Origin: Mesoflavibacter sp.
GTDB taxonomy: Bacteria; Pseudomonadota; Alphaproteobacteria; UBA8366; Aestuariispiraceae
Direction: 5' to 3'
NCBI GenBank assembly: GCA_017792345.1
Contig: CP051228.1
Span: 4,060,148-4,124,147, forward strand
DNA: 64,000 nt
Both the position numbers and the translations under genes were made by a program. Under the pieces are notes generated by a model. The model searched no databases, was not told the origin of the DNA, and saw nothing but the letters and a program-made list of their open reading frames with translations. Below are positions 48,864-59,233 of the stretch, in pieces. Within the stretch, counting starts at the first letter, position 1. Every line of letters starts with the position of its first letter.

Positions 48864-49314
48864 CGGTGCGGTCTCCCGGTTGCTGCCGTGCGCCATCGCT
48901 GGTTTGGCCCGACGCTTCGCGCGCCAGTGCCGCCAGATCGTCCGGGGGGATCGGCGTATCGTCGGCGACCCGCCGCAATAGCCGGATCAACATCAGCATC
49001 AGCATCCGCAGAACGGGATCTGTTTTCGCCAGTTTGCCCTTGAGCGTTTCTTCGGTGATGACAATGCAGACGCAGGATTGGTCAGCAATGGCGGTTGCCA
49101 TGCGCTGCGACTGATCGATCAAGGCCATCTCGCCGAAAATGCCGCCCGGCTCCACAAATCCAAGGGTTCCGCGCCGCCCGCCTGAAACGTTCTTGGTGAT
49201 GCGAACCCGGCCGCTTTGCAGGATGAAGGCCTGCGATCCGCGATCTCCTTCGTTGAAGATCACGTCGCCCGGAAAAAACGTCCGGCGATTGAGTACGCGT
49301 CCGCCGTCGCTCAC
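48856..49314 (-). CDS. Stand-alone cyclic-nucleotide-binding domain protein (first of pair)
   Basis: The 152-residue protein has one cNMP-binding fold: GDVIFNEGDRGSQAFILQSG, then GGIFGEMALIDQSQRMATAIA. In the cassette the usual PRSA is replaced by QRMA, so the Arg remains but its neighbours differ. A short helical region (MLMLMLIRLLRRVAD) and a disordered tail follow. No output domain is present. The adjacent downstream gene is a paralog, which suggests a local duplication and possibly a heterodimer. Confidence 0.85.
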   Translation of the reverse strand: MSDGGRVLNRRTFFPGDVIFNEGDRGSQAFILQSGRVRITKNVSGGRRGTLGFVEPGGIFGEMALIDQSQRMATAIADQSCVCIVITEETLKGKLAKTDPVLRMLMLMLIRLLRRVADDTPIPPDDLAALAREASGQTSDGARQQPGDRTDG

Positions 49315-49517
49315 GTGCCTTCCCCGATCACAATTACGTGTACCGATGCCGATTTAGGGTAGGGTGCGCCGCGAAAGCCCGCAAGCGACCAATTGGCGAA
49401 TCGCCGGCCGCCGCCAAGGCTTGTGATTCCGAACGCGGTATTGTACCGCATTAAGACGCTGTTGCGCTTGGGAAAGGGAGGGCCCAATCGCCACCATGTA
49501 AGCGTCGGCGGGAGGCC

Positions 49518-50030
49518 ATGTCGAAGAGCTACGATTTTACGAATTTGCGGGTTCTCGTTGTCGACGACTGCAAATTCATGAGAAACATACTCGAGCGTAT
49601 GTTGGAGGCTTTGGGCTGCGGCTTTGTCCGGACGGCGTCTGACGGCATTGATGCCTGGGAGTATCTGGCGACAGACGAATTCGACATGATGATCACCGAT
49701 TGGGAAATGGAACCGGAAGACGGTCCGACCCTGATCCGGCGGCTCAGGATCGACAGCGAAAGCCCGGCCCGGTACATCCCGGTCATCATGCTGACCGGCT
49801 ATACCGAAAAATCGAAAGTGATGAACGCGCGGGATTTCGGCATTACGGAGTTTCTGGCGAAACCGCTGGCTGCGCGCTCACTGCATGCCCGGATCGTCAA
49901 CATTATCGAGAATCCGCGCCCCTTCGTCAGAACGGCCAGTTTCTTCGGCCCCTGCCGGCGGCGCTTGAATTTGCCCAGTTTCGAAGGCAGTGACCGCCGT
50001 GGGTCGGCGGAGGACGCGGTGGAGATTTAA
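49518..50030 (+). CDS. CheY-like receiver-domain protein
   Basis: The 170-residue protein is one receiver domain plus a basic tail of about 40 residues. Key residues are D16/D17 (VVDDCK), the phospho-acceptor D61 (MITDWEME), T93 (MLTGY) and K115 (FLAKPL). There is no DNA-binding or enzymatic output, so it probably passes phosphate or binds a partner. GGGAGG is only 2 nt from the ATG. The next gene, 62 bp on, is an Hpt-type protein, so the pair may form a phosphorelay. Confidence 0.9.
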   Translation: MSKSYDFTNLRVLVVDDCKFMRNILERMLEALGCGFVRTASDGIDAWEYLATDEFDMMITDWEMEPEDGPTLIRRLRIDSESPARYIPVIMLTGYTEKSKVMNARDFGITEFLAKPLAARSLHARIVNIIENPRPFVRTASFFGPCRRRLNLPSFEGSDRRGSAEDAVEI

Positions 50031-50092
50031 CCGGCCGACGGCGCGATATGGCGCGGGATCGGGTTGGCGGGTACTGAAAGGACCAGACGGTC

Positions 50093-50605
50093 ATGGCGAA
50101 AGACGAACTTCCGGAAGTGCCGGTCAATCCGGACAAGTCATGGCATCAGGTGGTCGAGCGGCCGAACACCTTGGCCAAGAAGGTGCCGAAAATCGGCGGC
50201 AAGAATCCTGAGAAGGCATTCGCAGAGGCTGAATCCATCGTCAAACGCATGGCGGCGGAATACGTCGACAAGCTGGCCGACGACATCGAACAGATGAAGA
50301 AACTCGCGGCAGCCTACCGATCCGATCCGAGCGACGCCAATTTGGACAAGTTGTTCCGTTTGGTACACAACATGCGGGGGCAGGGGGCGACATTCGGGTT
50401 CCCGTTGATCACCGAGATCGGCCGCACTTTCTGCCGCTATGTTCGGGAGCGCCCGGCCGATGTCGAAGTCAAACCGGCACTTGTCGACCAGCATCTGAAG
50501 GCGCTTCAGGTTGTCTACAGCCAGTCCATCAAGGGCAGCGGCGATGAGATTTCCCAGGCCGTGGTGCATGCTTTGTCCGAGGTCGTCGAAAAAGAGATCG
50601 GCTGA
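50093..50605 (+). CDS. Hpt-like histidine phosphotransfer protein
   Basis: The 170-residue, mostly helical protein has an Hpt signature around H92: LFRLVHNMRGQGATFGF. This is the usual H-x-x-K/R-G-x-x-x-x-x-G pattern of phosphotransfer domains. The first 45 residues are polar and probably flexible. It follows the receiver gene on the same strand with an AAAGGA ribosome site. Which kinase feeds it is unknown; three hybrid-less kinases are encoded in the window. Confidence 0.82.
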   Translation: MAKDELPEVPVNPDKSWHQVVERPNTLAKKVPKIGGKNPEKAFAEAESIVKRMAAEYVDKLADDIEQMKKLAAAYRSDPSDANLDKLFRLVHNMRGQGATFGFPLITEIGRTFCRYVRERPADVEVKPALVDQHLKALQVVYSQSIKGSGDEISQAVVHALSEVVEKEIG

Positions 50606-50731
50606 GCATCAACGTCCGGCTCCGCTTCCGTAACGCTTTCATCGCCCCGGTCGATGGCTTAGACTTGGCGCCTCGAAACGGCGGCGAACTGTCCTGCCGA
50701 AATCTCATGAAATCGTCCCAAGGGGGTATGT

Positions 50732-51271
50732 ATGTCGGGCAGTCTCAATAAGGTCATTCTGGTCGGAAATCTGGGCCAGGATCCCGACGTGCGTTCGCTG
50801 CAATCCGGCGACAAGGTCGCGAACCTGTCCGTCGCGACGAACGAACGCTGGCGCGATCGCGAAGGCAACAACCAGGAACGCACCGAATGGCACCGCGTCG
50901 TCATTTTCGGAAAGACAGCCGAGGTCGCGGAACGTTTCCTGAAACGCGGATCAAAAGTATTGATCGAAGGCCAGTTGCAGACCCGCAAATGGCAGGGTCA
51001 GGACGGTCAGGATCGCTATACGACCGAAGTCGTCGTGCGCCCGTTCAGCGGTAACATGACCATGCTGGACGGCCGCGAAGGAGGCGGCGGGTCCGGTGGC
51101 GGCTATGGCGGCGGTTCCGGCGGCGGTGGAGGCGGCTATGACGATGGCGGCTATGGCGGCGGCTACGACGACCGCGGCGGACGCTCGTCCGGCGGTGGAT
51201 CCGGCGGCGGGTCGGGTGGCGGCGGCGGTCGCGACTACAGCGCCGACCTGGACGACGAAATTCCGTTCTGA
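50732..51271 (+). CDS. ssb: Single-stranded DNA-binding protein
   Basis: The 179-residue protein has the OB fold (about 1-112: [37 protein letters not shown]). A very Gly-rich linker follows from 115 to 168, with repeated GGGY-type segments, then the acidic tip DDEIPF that recruits repair and replication proteins. It binds single-stranded DNA as a tetramer. A strong terminator follows the gene. Confidence 0.97.
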   Translation: MSGSLNKVILVGNLGQDPDVRSLQSGDKVANLSVATNERWRDREGNNQERTEWHRVVIFGKTAEVAERFLKRGSKVLIEGQLQTRKWQGQDGQDRYTTEVVVRPFSGNMTMLDGREGGGGSGGGYGGGSGGGGGGYDDGGYGGGYDDRGGRSSGGGSGGGSGGGGGRDYSADLDDEIPF

Positions 51272-51293
51272 CGCAATCGCGGTAGAAATTATG

Positions 51294-51322
51294 AAACGGG
51301 GGGCTTTTGCCCCCCGTTTTGC
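51294..51322 (+). terminator. Rho-independent terminator of ssb
   Basis: An 11-bp stem, AAACGGGGGGC/GCCCCCCGTTT, with a TTTT loop is followed by TGCTTT. It lies 23 bp after the ssb stop. Confidence 0.9.
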
Positions 51323-51484
51323 TTTCCGGAATGCCCGATTGCCATGCGAGAAGCCGTTGGAAGGGGGATTTAGCGGCACCGCAATTGCCGCGCCGCGGCA
51401 AAAGATTCGCTCGCCCCGGATGGCGAATCGGCAGATGGGAAGCCCCCAGGCCACAATAACGAAACAAATGAACAGGAGATCCAA

Positions 51485-52789
51485 ATGGTCGATCGGTCTG
51501 CGGTACTTGATGTCGAGGATCGCCCCTCACCACCGGCATGGGCGGCCCTCAGTCTTCAGCACTTATTCGCGATGTTCGGGGCGACGGTTCTGGTCCCCCT
51601 GATCACCGGGTTGAGCCCGGCCGTCGCCCTGGTTACCAGCGGCGCGGGCACGCTTCTCTACATCGTCATCACCAAGGGCAAGATTCCGGCCTATTTGGGA
51701 TCCAGTTTTGCCTTCATCGCGCCGATCCTGGCCGCCAGCGCGACCGGGGATTCCAATCTGGCCCTGGTCGGCTGTTTCTTCGCCGGTCTGGTCTATGTCG
51801 TGATCTCCATCCTGATCCGCGTTCTGGGCGTGGGCTGGCTGCTGCGCATCCTGCCGCCGGTCGTCGTGGGGCCGGTCATCATGGTGATCGGGCTGGGGCT
51901 CGCAGGGGTTGCGGTCAACATGGCGACGACTGGGACAGGCGCGCCGAATGGCTCCTACAGCGGGACCTTTTTCGGAATTGCACTGTTCACCTTGGCGGTG
52001 ACGGTCGGATGCGCGGTCTATCTGAAGAATTTCTTCTCCATGGTGCCGGTTCTGGTCGGGGTCGTTGCGGGCTATATCGCCGGGGCCGTTTTCGGACTGG
52101 TCGACTTCACCGCAGTTGCGGAAGCGCCGTTCATTGCCGTTCCCGATTTTTCGGTGCCGTTCGTCACCTATTCGCCTGATTTCAACGGGGCGATCATTCT
52201 CGCCTTCATCGCCGCCGCGATCGTGCCGGTGGCGGAGCATATCGGCGATCAGATGGTGCTGAGCAAAGTAGTCGGTCGGAATTTCCTGCGTAAGCCGGGT
52301 CTGGATCGGTCGATTTTGGGCGATGGCGTGGCGACGATCCTGGCGTCCCTGTTGGGCGGCCCGCCGAACACGACTTATGGCGAGAATATCGGCGTCCTGG
52401 CCGTGACCCGCGTCTTTTCGATCTTTGTCATCGGCGGTGCGGCGGTTCTGGCCCTGTGCTTCGGCTTTATCGGCAAGATCGCCGCGTTGATTTCGACCAT
52501 CCCCGTGGCGGTGATGGGCGGCGTTGCGATCATGTTGTTCGGGATCATCGCGGCCAGCGGGTTGCGTATGATGGTCGAAAGCCGTGTCGATCTGGGGGCG
52601 AAGCGCAATCTGATCATTGCCTCCGTTATCCTGGTCATCGGTGTCGGCGGGGCGACGATCCAGGTATCCGACAATCTGCAGATTGCCGGCATGGCCTTGG
52701 CGGCGATCGCCGGGATCGTTCTGAACCTGGTGCTGCCGGGACGTCCGGAAGCCGAAGAGAACGAGCGCATGTTCGAAGCGCTCGACTAG
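51485..52789 (+). CDS. uraA: NCS2-family uracil/xanthine permease
   Basis: The 434-residue membrane protein has about 14 hydrophobic segments and the NCS2 layout. SFAFIAPIL is near residue 75. The substrate-binding glutamates are expected in PVAEHIGDQ and [19 protein letters not shown]. These match UraA, a proton-coupled uracil importer, better than xanthine or urate carriers, but specificity is not proven. The 210-bp leader includes a 7-bp hairpin, GATTCGC/GCGAATC (51404-51429). A structured terminator follows. Confidence 0.9.
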   Translation: MVDRSAVLDVEDRPSPPAWAALSLQHLFAMFGATVLVPLITGLSPAVALVTSGAGTLLYIVITKGKIPAYLGSSFAFIAPILAASATGDSNLALVGCFFAGLVYVVISILIRVLGVGWLLRILPPVVVGPVIMVIGLGLAGVAVNMATTGTGAPNGSYSGTFFGIALFTLAVTVGCAVYLKNFFSMVPVLVGVVAGYIAGAVFGLVDFTAVAEAPFIAVPDFSVPFVTYSPDFNGAIILAFIAAAIVPVAEHIGDQMVLSKVVGRNFLRKPGLDRSILGDGVATILASLLGGPPNTTYGENIGVLAVTRVFSIFVIGGAAVLALCFGFIGKIAALISTIPVAVMGGVAIMLFGIIAASGLRMMVESRVDLGAKRNLIIASVILVIGVGGATIQVSDNLQIAGMALAAIAGIVLNLVLPGRPEAEENERMFEALD

Positions 52790-52813
52790 GATGCAAAACA
52801 GTTAGGTCAAATC

Positions 52814-52892
52814 CGTTCGGTCATGGTCCGGACGGTCGGAGGGGGCAACCCGAACCGACAGCGACAGGATCATGACCGAACGAGCCTTTTTT
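52814..52892 (+). terminator. Long-loop structured terminator or 3'UTR RNA after uraA
   Basis: CGTTCGGTCATG (52814-52825) pairs perfectly over 12 bp with CATGACCGAACG (52871-52882), followed by AGCC and six T. The 45-nt loop holds its own palindrome GTCCGGAC and a GTCGG...CCGAC hairpin with an inner GGG/CCC. It lies 24 bp after the uraA stop. The structure is larger than a plain terminator, so a processed 3'UTR RNA is possible. Confidence 0.6.
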
Positions 52893-52977
52893 GTTTCAGT
52901 CCGCCTTGAGCCGAAATACCGCCGGGACGCGCCGTGCGGGATTTCGGTTCAGGTCATTCCGGCGGCGGCGGACGTCG

Positions 52978-53694
52978 TTACCAGGGCACCCCGCCGCGGA
53001 TCCATTTTTCCAGAAAATCCTCGAACCAGGTCTTCATGGGCGCATGATAGACATCCGCGAGCTGACGCTGGGTGAAAACATCCTGCGCACCAGGGATAGT
53101 CGTCATGTCGATCTGCGTTTCCAGCCACGCCTCGTGCTGTTCCATGCTGATTTCCGGATGGAACTGAAACCCAAAGGCGTTTTCGGCATAGCGGAAGGCC
53201 TGGTTGGGAAAAATCCCGGACGTGGCCAGTTGCAGGGCGGAATCCGGGATTTCGAAGCCCAGATAATGCCATTGGGCGACCGTCATTCGACTGGGGAAAA
53301 CGGACGCCCCATCCGGTGATGGATCAATCGTGTAATAGCCGATTTCCGATAGCCCGTCGGGGTGGGGGGCGAGGCCTGACCCCAGCTGAACCGCGAGAAC
53401 CTGGGCGCCGGAACAAATCCCCAGAAACGGCCGACCGGTCGCAAGCCATTGGCCGACCCAGTCGATTTCCGCCGCCATGAAGGGAAAGCGCCGTGTCTCC
53501 GTTGCCGCATACTGCCCGCCATAGACGATGGCGGCGACGTGATGCGGTGCGATATCGGGCAAGCGCTGACCGGCGGCCGGACAGACCCATTCCAACCGGT
53601 ATCCCATCGCGGCCAGGCGTTGCGACGCCGTGTCGGGAAGAGGGGCGGGCTCATGCGTCACCAGGATGACGGTGCGGGAATTCGTTTCGGCCAT
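52978..53694 (-). CDS. Class I glutamine amidotransferase-like protein
   Basis: The 238-residue protein has the full class I catalytic set: nucleophile C94 in FLGICSGAQVLA, and H179 and E181 in FGFQFHPEIS. These hydrolyse glutamine or a gamma-glutamyl bond. It stands alone, without a synthase domain, like the YfeJ/GuaA-like or PuuD-like groups. The true acceptor is unknown. It is convergent with uraA, and gyrA starts 188 bp away on the other strand. Confidence 0.85.
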   Translation of the reverse strand: MAETNSRTVILVTHEPAPLPDTASQRLAAMGYRLEWVCPAAGQRLPDIAPHHVAAIVYGGQYAATETRRFPFMAAEIDWVGQWLATGRPFLGICSGAQVLAVQLGSGLAPHPDGLSEIGYYTIDPSPDGASVFPSRMTVAQWHYLGFEIPDSALQLATSGIFPNQAFRYAENAFGFQFHPEISMEQHEAWLETQIDMTTIPGAQDVFTQRQLADVYHAPMKTWFEDFLEKWIRGGVPW

Positions 53695-53882
53695 AAAGGG
53701 CAGTTTAACGGCGGTTCGGACCGGTGCAAAGCGGGCTGAAAGCGGCGCGATTTTCCCTTATTTGGTTGTTCCGACCCTAGTGCGCATGCTAGATATATGG
53801 ACTGTCGCGCCGCGCGCGATTCCCGACCGGCGGGGCCGCCACGGCCCCCATCGATCCTACAGCGAAAAGCGATCTCTTAGCC

Positions 53883-56675
53883 TTGTCCGACGATACAGCA
53901 CCCCCTTCCGATTTCGATATTTCTTCCGTCCTGATCGAGGACGAAATGCGCCAGAGCTATCTCGCTTACGCCATGAGCGTGATCGTGAGCCGCGCATTGC
54001 CGGATGTCCGGGACGGCCTGAAGCCGGTCCACCGCCGCATCCTCTATACGATGAAGGAAAACGGTTACGATTCGACGAAACCGTATCGTAAATCGGCCCG
54101 TATCGTCGGGGACGTCATGGGTAAGTATCATCCCCATGGCGACAGCGCGATTTATGACGCCATGGTGCGTATGGCGCAGAACTTCTCGCTGCGGGTGCCT
54201 CTGGTCGACGGACAGGGGAATTTCGGGTCGATGGACGGCGACGCGGCCGCAGCCATGCGATACACCGAGGCGCGCCTGTCCAAGGCGGCCGAGACGATGC
54301 TGGACGATATCGACAAGGATACAGTCGATTTCCAGCCGAACTATGACGAATCGGAAACCGAACCGAGCGTTCTGCCCGCGCGTTTTCCGGCATTGCTGGT
54401 CAATGGCGGTGGCGGCATCGCGGTCGGCATGGCAACGAACATTCCGCCGCACAATCTGGGCGAGGTCCTGGACGCCTGCATCGCCTATGTCGACAATCCC
54501 GACATAACGATGGAAGAACTGATGGAGATCGTGCCGGGCCCGGACTTCCCGACCGGCGGCGAGATCCTGGGGCGGTCGGGGATTCGCGCCGCCTATGCGA
54601 CCGGGCGTGGCTCCGTCATTATGCGCTCCAAGGTGAATATCGAAGAGGTCGGCAAGGACCGGCAGGCGCTGATCGTCACCGAGATTCCGTATCAGGTGAA
54701 TAAATCCCGTATGTTGGAGCGCATTGCTGAAGTGGTGCGCGAGAAGCAGGTCGAGGGTGTCGGCGATCTGCGCGACGAATCGGACCGGGACGGCGTCCGG
54801 GTTGTCATCGAATTGAAGCGCGGCGTAGAGGCCGAGGTCGTCAAGGCGCAGTTGTTCCGCCATACGCCGCTGCAAACCAGCTTCGGCGTCAACATGCTGG
54901 CGCTGCATGACGGTCAGCCGAAAACCCTGTCGCTGAAGGACATCATCGGCGCATTCGTCTACTTCCGAGAAGAGGTGATCAAGCGCCGCACGGCCTTTGA
55001 ATTGGCGAAAGCGCGTGACCGGGCGCATATCCTGGCCGGTCTGATGATCGCGATCATGAATATCGATCCGGTCATCGAGCTGATTCGCCGGGCGCCGGAC
55101 CCGCAGACGGCGCGGGACGCGCTGATGTCAAAAGCTTGGCCGGCGACGGACATTCTGCCCTATCTGAAGCTGATCGACGATCCGGAAAGCCGGGTCGAAG
55201 GCGAGAATGCGTGGCTGAGCGAACGGCAGGCCCGCGCCATCCTGGATCTGCGCCTGCAGCGCCTGACCGGCATGGAGCGCGAGAAGCTGGAAGCAGAAGC
55301 CCGCGATATTCAGGTTCAGATTACCGACTACCTGGAAATCCTGGGCTCGCGTCCGCGCCGCATGGAGGTCCTGGCCGACGAATTGAAGGACATTCGCGAT
55401 CGATTCGCCGATCCGCGCAGGACGGTGATCCTGGAGAACGAGTTCGAACACGATATCGAAGATCTGATTCAGCGCGAGGATATGGTCGTGACCGTCACCC
55501 ATGGCGGTTACATCAAACGTACGCCGTTGACGACCTATCGTGCGCAGCGCCGGGGCGGCAAGGGCCGAACGGGCATGTCGATGAAGGACGAGGATGCGGT
55601 GTCCAGCGTCTTTGTCACGTCGACCCATACGCCGGTCCTGTTCTTCTCGTCCCGCGGCATGGTCTACATGATGAAGGTGTATCGTCTGCCGGCGGGATCG
55701 CCGCAATCGCGCGGTAAGGCCATGGTCAACGTCCTGCCTCTTGAGAAGGACGAATGGATCACGACCGTCATGCCGTTGCCGGAGGAAGAAGATAGCTGGT
55801 CCGAACTGGATGCGGTTTTCGCGACCATGACCGGCAACATCCGGCGTAACAAGCTTTCCGACTTCACCAATGTGAAGGCGAACGGCAAAATCGCGATGAA
55901 GCTGGACGAGGGCGACCGGCTGGTCTCCGTCAGCGTCTGTTCCGACGACCAGGATATCCTGCTGTCGACGCAACAGGGCAAGTGCATCCGCTTCGAAGTC
56001 GGGGCGGTGCGCGTCTTCTCCGGGCGTACATCGACCGGCGTGCGCGGCATCAAACTGGCCAAGGACGATCAGGTCATCGGGATGTCGATCCTGCGGCACA
56101 GCGACCATACGCCGGAAGACCGCGACGACTATCTGCGCGCCCAGGCCGCTGCAAAGCGCCTGACATCCGGCGAATATTCGAACGGCGAGGACCGCGTGCG
56201 CGACGAAGAACGCGCGGCGATGCTGGAACAGGACAAATTCGCCGAAATGGCGGAGCGCGAAGAGTTCATCCTGACCGTTTCGGACCGTGGCATGGGTCAG
56301 TTGGCCTCGGCCTATGACTATCGGGTGACCGGCCGCGGCGGGCAGGGGATCAACAACATGGATTTGCGCGGGGCCAATGTCGCCGCCGCCTTCCTGTTCG
56401 ATCCGGCTTTGGACGAATTGATGATGGTCAGCGGTGCCGGCCAGATTATCCGCATTCACGGTGCAGGCATTTCCTGGCGCCGCCGGGGCGGGAAAGGCGT
56501 GATCGTCTTTGATGTCGGTGCTGACCAGAAAGTCGTGTCCGTCGCCCGGTTGCGCGAAGATTCGGAAGCGGATGATGACGATGCCGTCGAAGGAACCGGT
56601 GACGAGGGCACTCCGTCGGAAGAAGCGGATGCCGGTGAAGCGGTCTCTTCCGGTTCGGATGAATCCGGTCTATAA
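53883..56675 (+). CDS. gyrA: DNA gyrase subunit A
   Basis: GyrA breaks and rejoins DNA for supercoiling. The catalytic Tyr is Y127 in AMRYTEARL. The quinolone-resistance region reads [12 protein letters not shown] with S88 and D92 intact, so no classical resistance substitution is present. The GyrA box QRRGGKG is in the C-terminal domain, followed by an insertion of about 45 charged residues typical of Alphaproteobacteria and an acidic tail. The 930-residue frame has no usable ATG near the conserved N-terminus, and a TTG at 53883 is the likely start. Confidence 0.97.
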   Translation: MSDDTAPPSDFDISSVLIEDEMRQSYLAYAMSVIVSRALPDVRDGLKPVHRRILYTMKENGYDSTKPYRKSARIVGDVMGKYHPHGDSAIYDAMVRMAQNFSLRVPLVDGQGNFGSMDGDAAAAMRYTEARLSKAAETMLDDIDKDTVDFQPNYDESETEPSVLPARFPALLVNGGGGIAVGMATNIPPHNLGEVLDACIAYVDNPDITMEELMEIVPGPDFPTGGEILGRSGIRAAYATGRGSVIMRSKVNIEEVGKDRQALIVTEIPYQVNKSRMLERIAEVVREKQVEGVGDLRDESDRDGVRVVIELKRGVEAEVVKAQLFRHTPLQTSFGVNMLALHDGQPKTLSLKDIIGAFVYFREEVIKRRTAFELAKARDRAHILAGLMIAIMNIDPVIELIRRAPDPQTARDALMSKAWPATDILPYLKLIDDPESRVEGENAWLSERQARAILDLRLQRLTGMEREKLEAEARDIQVQITDYLEILGSRPRRMEVLADELKDIRDRFADPRRTVILENEFEHDIEDLIQREDMVVTVTHGGYIKRTPLTTYRAQRRGGKGRTGMSMKDEDAVSSVFVTSTHTPVLFFSSRGMVYMMKVYRLPAGSPQSRGKAMVNVLPLEKDEWITTVMPLPEEEDSWSELDAVFATMTGNIRRNKLSDFTNVKANGKIAMKLDEGDRLVSVSVCSDDQDILLSTQQGKCIRFEVGAVRVFSGRTSTGVRGIKLAKDDQVIGMSILRHSDHTPEDRDDYLRAQAAAKRLTSGEYSNGEDRVRDEERAAMLEQDKFAEMAEREEFILTVSDRGMGQLASAYDYRVTGRGGQGINNMDLRGANVAAAFLFDPALDELMMVSGAGQIIRIHGAGISWRRRGGKGVIVFDVGADQKVVSVARLREDSEADDDDAVEGTGDEGTPSEEADAGEAVSSGSDESGL

Positions 56676-56735
56676 CCGCCGGGACGTCTGAAACGGGACC
56701 AGAATAAGTCGCGGCAGCCGGGAGGCCGAGTTTCA

Positions 56736-57242
56736 ATGGGGCAGACCGAACGGGTGGGGATTTATCCCGGCACCTTCGATCCGATTACCAACGGACATTT
56801 CGACATTATCCGGCGCGCGGCCACCCATATGGTGGACCGGCTGATTGTGTCGGTCGCCATCAATGCCGGGAAGGGACCGCTCTTCACCTTGGAGGAGCGC
56901 ACTCAATTGGTCCGCGCCGAGGTTGAAACGCTGCCCGACGTGGTTCGCAGCCGGGTCGAGGTCATGCCGTTCGAAGGCCTGTTGATGCATCACGCCGTTT
57001 CGGTCGGGGCGGAGTTGATCATTCGCGGTCTGCGCGCGGTGTCCGATTTCGAATATGAATTCCAGATGACCGGAATGAACGCGCGATTGAACCGGGACGT
57101 GGAAACGGTCTTTTTGATGGCGTCCGAGCGCCATCAGTTTATTTCAAGCAGATTTGTTAAAGAAATCAGACAGTTGAATGGCGATATCTCCGAATTTGTC
57201 AGCCCGCGCGTGATGGCGAAGCTGGACGAAAAAATCGGATAG
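56736..57242 (+). CDS. coaD: Phosphopantetheine adenylyltransferase
   Basis: CoaD transfers AMP to 4'-phosphopantetheine, the fourth step of coenzyme A synthesis. The 168-residue length is standard. The nucleotidyltransferase motif YPGTFDPITNGH is near the N-terminus, IIRGLRAVSDFEYE in the middle, and ISSRFVKEI near the end (the usual ISST position is SSR here). GGGAGG precedes the ATG. It follows gyrA by 60 bp and is probably co-transcribed. Confidence 0.96.
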   Translation: MGQTERVGIYPGTFDPITNGHFDIIRRAATHMVDRLIVSVAINAGKGPLFTLEERTQLVRAEVETLPDVVRSRVEVMPFEGLLMHHAVSVGAELIIRGLRAVSDFEYEFQMTGMNARLNRDVETVFLMASERHQFISSRFVKEIRQLNGDISEFVSPRVMAKLDEKIG

Positions 57243-57407
57243 GTTGCTATTATTCACCAAAGAGTCGATTTTTCCCCCAGGCCGCAACATTCTGTTAACG
57301 GCTTGTCCGATACGCTTCCTGAGGTGCGAGCGTAAACGCGGTGGGTTTCGGCCGGGAGAAGGCCGATTGTTCGGGACAACACCGCTGTGGATCCGAGGAG
57401 TGGGGAT

Positions 57408-59000
57408 TTGGAGTCCGCAACAGTTTCTGCGTCGATTGAGGCGGCGGAGTCTTCCGGTCGCCGCACTTCCGCGTCCAATTGGCGGCGCGGCGGCTCCCCA
57501 GTGGGGTCGGACGACGGGCTGAGCGGCTTCGGAAGAGGACTGGCATATCGGCTGGCGCGAGCCGGGGTTCTGGTCGCAATCACCGTCGGCGTCATCTTAT
57601 CTTCCTTCCAGGTCTATCTTGATTACGGCAGCCAGCGGGCGGCCCTGGACCGTCAGATTGAAGAATTGCTGGGGGTCGCGTCCAAACCCGCAGCCCGGGC
57701 TGTTTTCACCATCGATTACGCCCTTGCCGATCAGGTCGCACAAAGCCTGCTGATCTATGAATTCGTGATCGAAGCGAAGATCATCGGCGACCACGGCGAA
57801 TTGCTCGGGGCAGCCGAAAAATCGATGGAGGGACGATCCGAACACGCGCTGAAAGGCCTGATCGATGAACAGGTCGAGCTGCGCCGCTCACTGGCCCCGC
57901 CGATCGCCCAGAGCCAAGCCGTCGGCCAGGGCGAAATGATCGTCAAGATCAGCCGTGCGGAGGCACTGTCCGGCTTCATGGACCGCGCGATCGTGGTGTT
58001 CCTGGTCGGGATGGCACGTAATGTTTTTCTAATTCTGGTACTGCTTTTCGTGTTCCATTACATTGCCGCTAAACCATTGCGTGAATTAGTGGAATCGTTC
58101 CGAGCGATCGATTCGTCAGATCCGGGTTCGTCGCGGATCCACTCGCCCAACGGGCACGAGGATGACGAGCTGGGCGCCCTGGCGCGAGCCGGGGACCGGT
58201 TTGTGATCGAAGTATCCGAACAGATTGCCATTCGGCGTGCGACCGAACGCCAGTTGGAGGAGCAGATAGCGGAAACGCAGTCTGCCCTGAATGCATCGAA
58301 CGTTGCCAGCGAAGCCAAATCCACCTTTCTGGCCCATATGAGCCATGAGCTTCGCACACCCTTGAACGCGATTCTTGGATATTCCGAGTTGATCACCGAC
58401 AAGGACAACACGTTCCCCGCCGAAAAGAATGTGGAATTCGTCGCCCAGATCCATCGGGCGGGCAAGATTCTGCACGCCCATATCGATGATATTCTGACCT
58501 TCTCGGAATTGGACCGGGGTGGGCGCCCCTTGGACTTGAAGCCCGAGTCCCTGCGGGGCACGGTCATTGATGCGCTGAGCTTGCTGCGGCTCACGATGCG
58601 GTCACGACAGATCACGACCGATCTCAGCGAGACCGCGAGCGATACAACGGTTGTGTCCGACCGTCGTGCTTTGCACCAGGTTCTGGTGAATATTCTCGCC
58701 AATGCGGTCAAGTTCTCGCCCGACAGTTCTCGGATTTCCATCGAACTGTCCGAAGATCATGGTTTCGGCATCGTGAAGATTCGCGATGAGGGCCCTGGAA
58801 TTGCACCGCACGAGATGGAACGGGTTCTTGAGCCCTTCACCCGCTCCGCCAATCCGATGGTCGCCAGTCAACCTGGCACCGGCCTGGGCCTGCCAATTTC
58901 CTTGCGTCTCGTAGAGAAGATGGGCGGCGCGCTCTTGCTGGCACCACGAGAGCCGAAAGGGCTGGATGTGACGATCAAGATTCCATTGAAGACGGCCTGA
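57408..59000 (+). CDS. Membrane sensor histidine kinase
   Basis: The product (about 530 residues) has a variable N-terminal part, a membrane segment (AGVLVAITVGVILSSF), a periplasmic domain of about 130 residues, and a second membrane segment (NVFLILVLLFVFHYI). A HAMP-like linker and coiled coil follow, then HisKA with the phospho-His in FLAHMSHELRTPLNA and HATPase_c with DEGPGIAP and GTGLGLPISL. No receiver gene is adjacent. I prefer the TTG at 57408 because AGGAG lies 7 nt upstream; the frame also has a GTG at 57387. Confidence 0.88.
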   Translation: MESATVSASIEAAESSGRRTSASNWRRGGSPVGSDDGLSGFGRGLAYRLARAGVLVAITVGVILSSFQVYLDYGSQRAALDRQIEELLGVASKPAARAVFTIDYALADQVAQSLLIYEFVIEAKIIGDHGELLGAAEKSMEGRSEHALKGLIDEQVELRRSLAPPIAQSQAVGQGEMIVKISRAEALSGFMDRAIVVFLVGMARNVFLILVLLFVFHYIAAKPLRELVESFRAIDSSDPGSSRIHSPNGHEDDELGALARAGDRFVIEVSEQIAIRRATERQLEEQIAETQSALNASNVASEAKSTFLAHMSHELRTPLNAILGYSELITDKDNTFPAEKNVEFVAQIHRAGKILHAHIDDILTFSELDRGGRPLDLKPESLRGTVIDALSLLRLTMRSRQITTDLSETASDTTVVSDRRALHQVLVNILANAVKFSPDSSRISIELSEDHGFGIVKIRDEGPGIAPHEMERVLEPFTRSANPMVASQPGTGLGLPISLRLVEKMGGALLLAPREPKGLDVTIKIPLKTA

Positions 59001-59048
59001 ACCGTCCCGGTGCCGAGACGCCGTTGTGCATTGATCTAATGGGGAAAA

Positions 59049-59124
59049 TGGTGGGCACTACAGGATTCGAACCTGTGACCGTTCGATTAAAAGTCGAATG
59101 CTCTACCAACTGAGCTAAGTGCCC
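59049..59124 (-). tRNA. tRNA-Lys (UUU)
   Basis: On the minus strand the 7-bp acceptor stem GGGCACT/AGTGCCC, the D-arm TTAGCTCAGTTGGTAGAGC, an anticodon loop CTTTTAA (anticodon TTT) closed by TTCGA/TCGAA, and GGTTCGAATCC of the T-arm are all present. CCA is encoded at the 3' end (59051-59049). Confidence 0.97.
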
Positions 59125-59233
59125 GGGAAGGACGGCGCCGGAAGGGGCCGCCCATCGACCGGGCCGGAACATAGGGAAGGCCGCCCCCAGGGTCAATCAC
59201 AAGAACGCACCTTCCGGACGTTTTTCCCAAGGA

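Noticed and set aside
54120-54180. Quinolone-resistance change in gyrA
   Set aside because: The Ser and Asp at the usual positions are intact (S88, D92).
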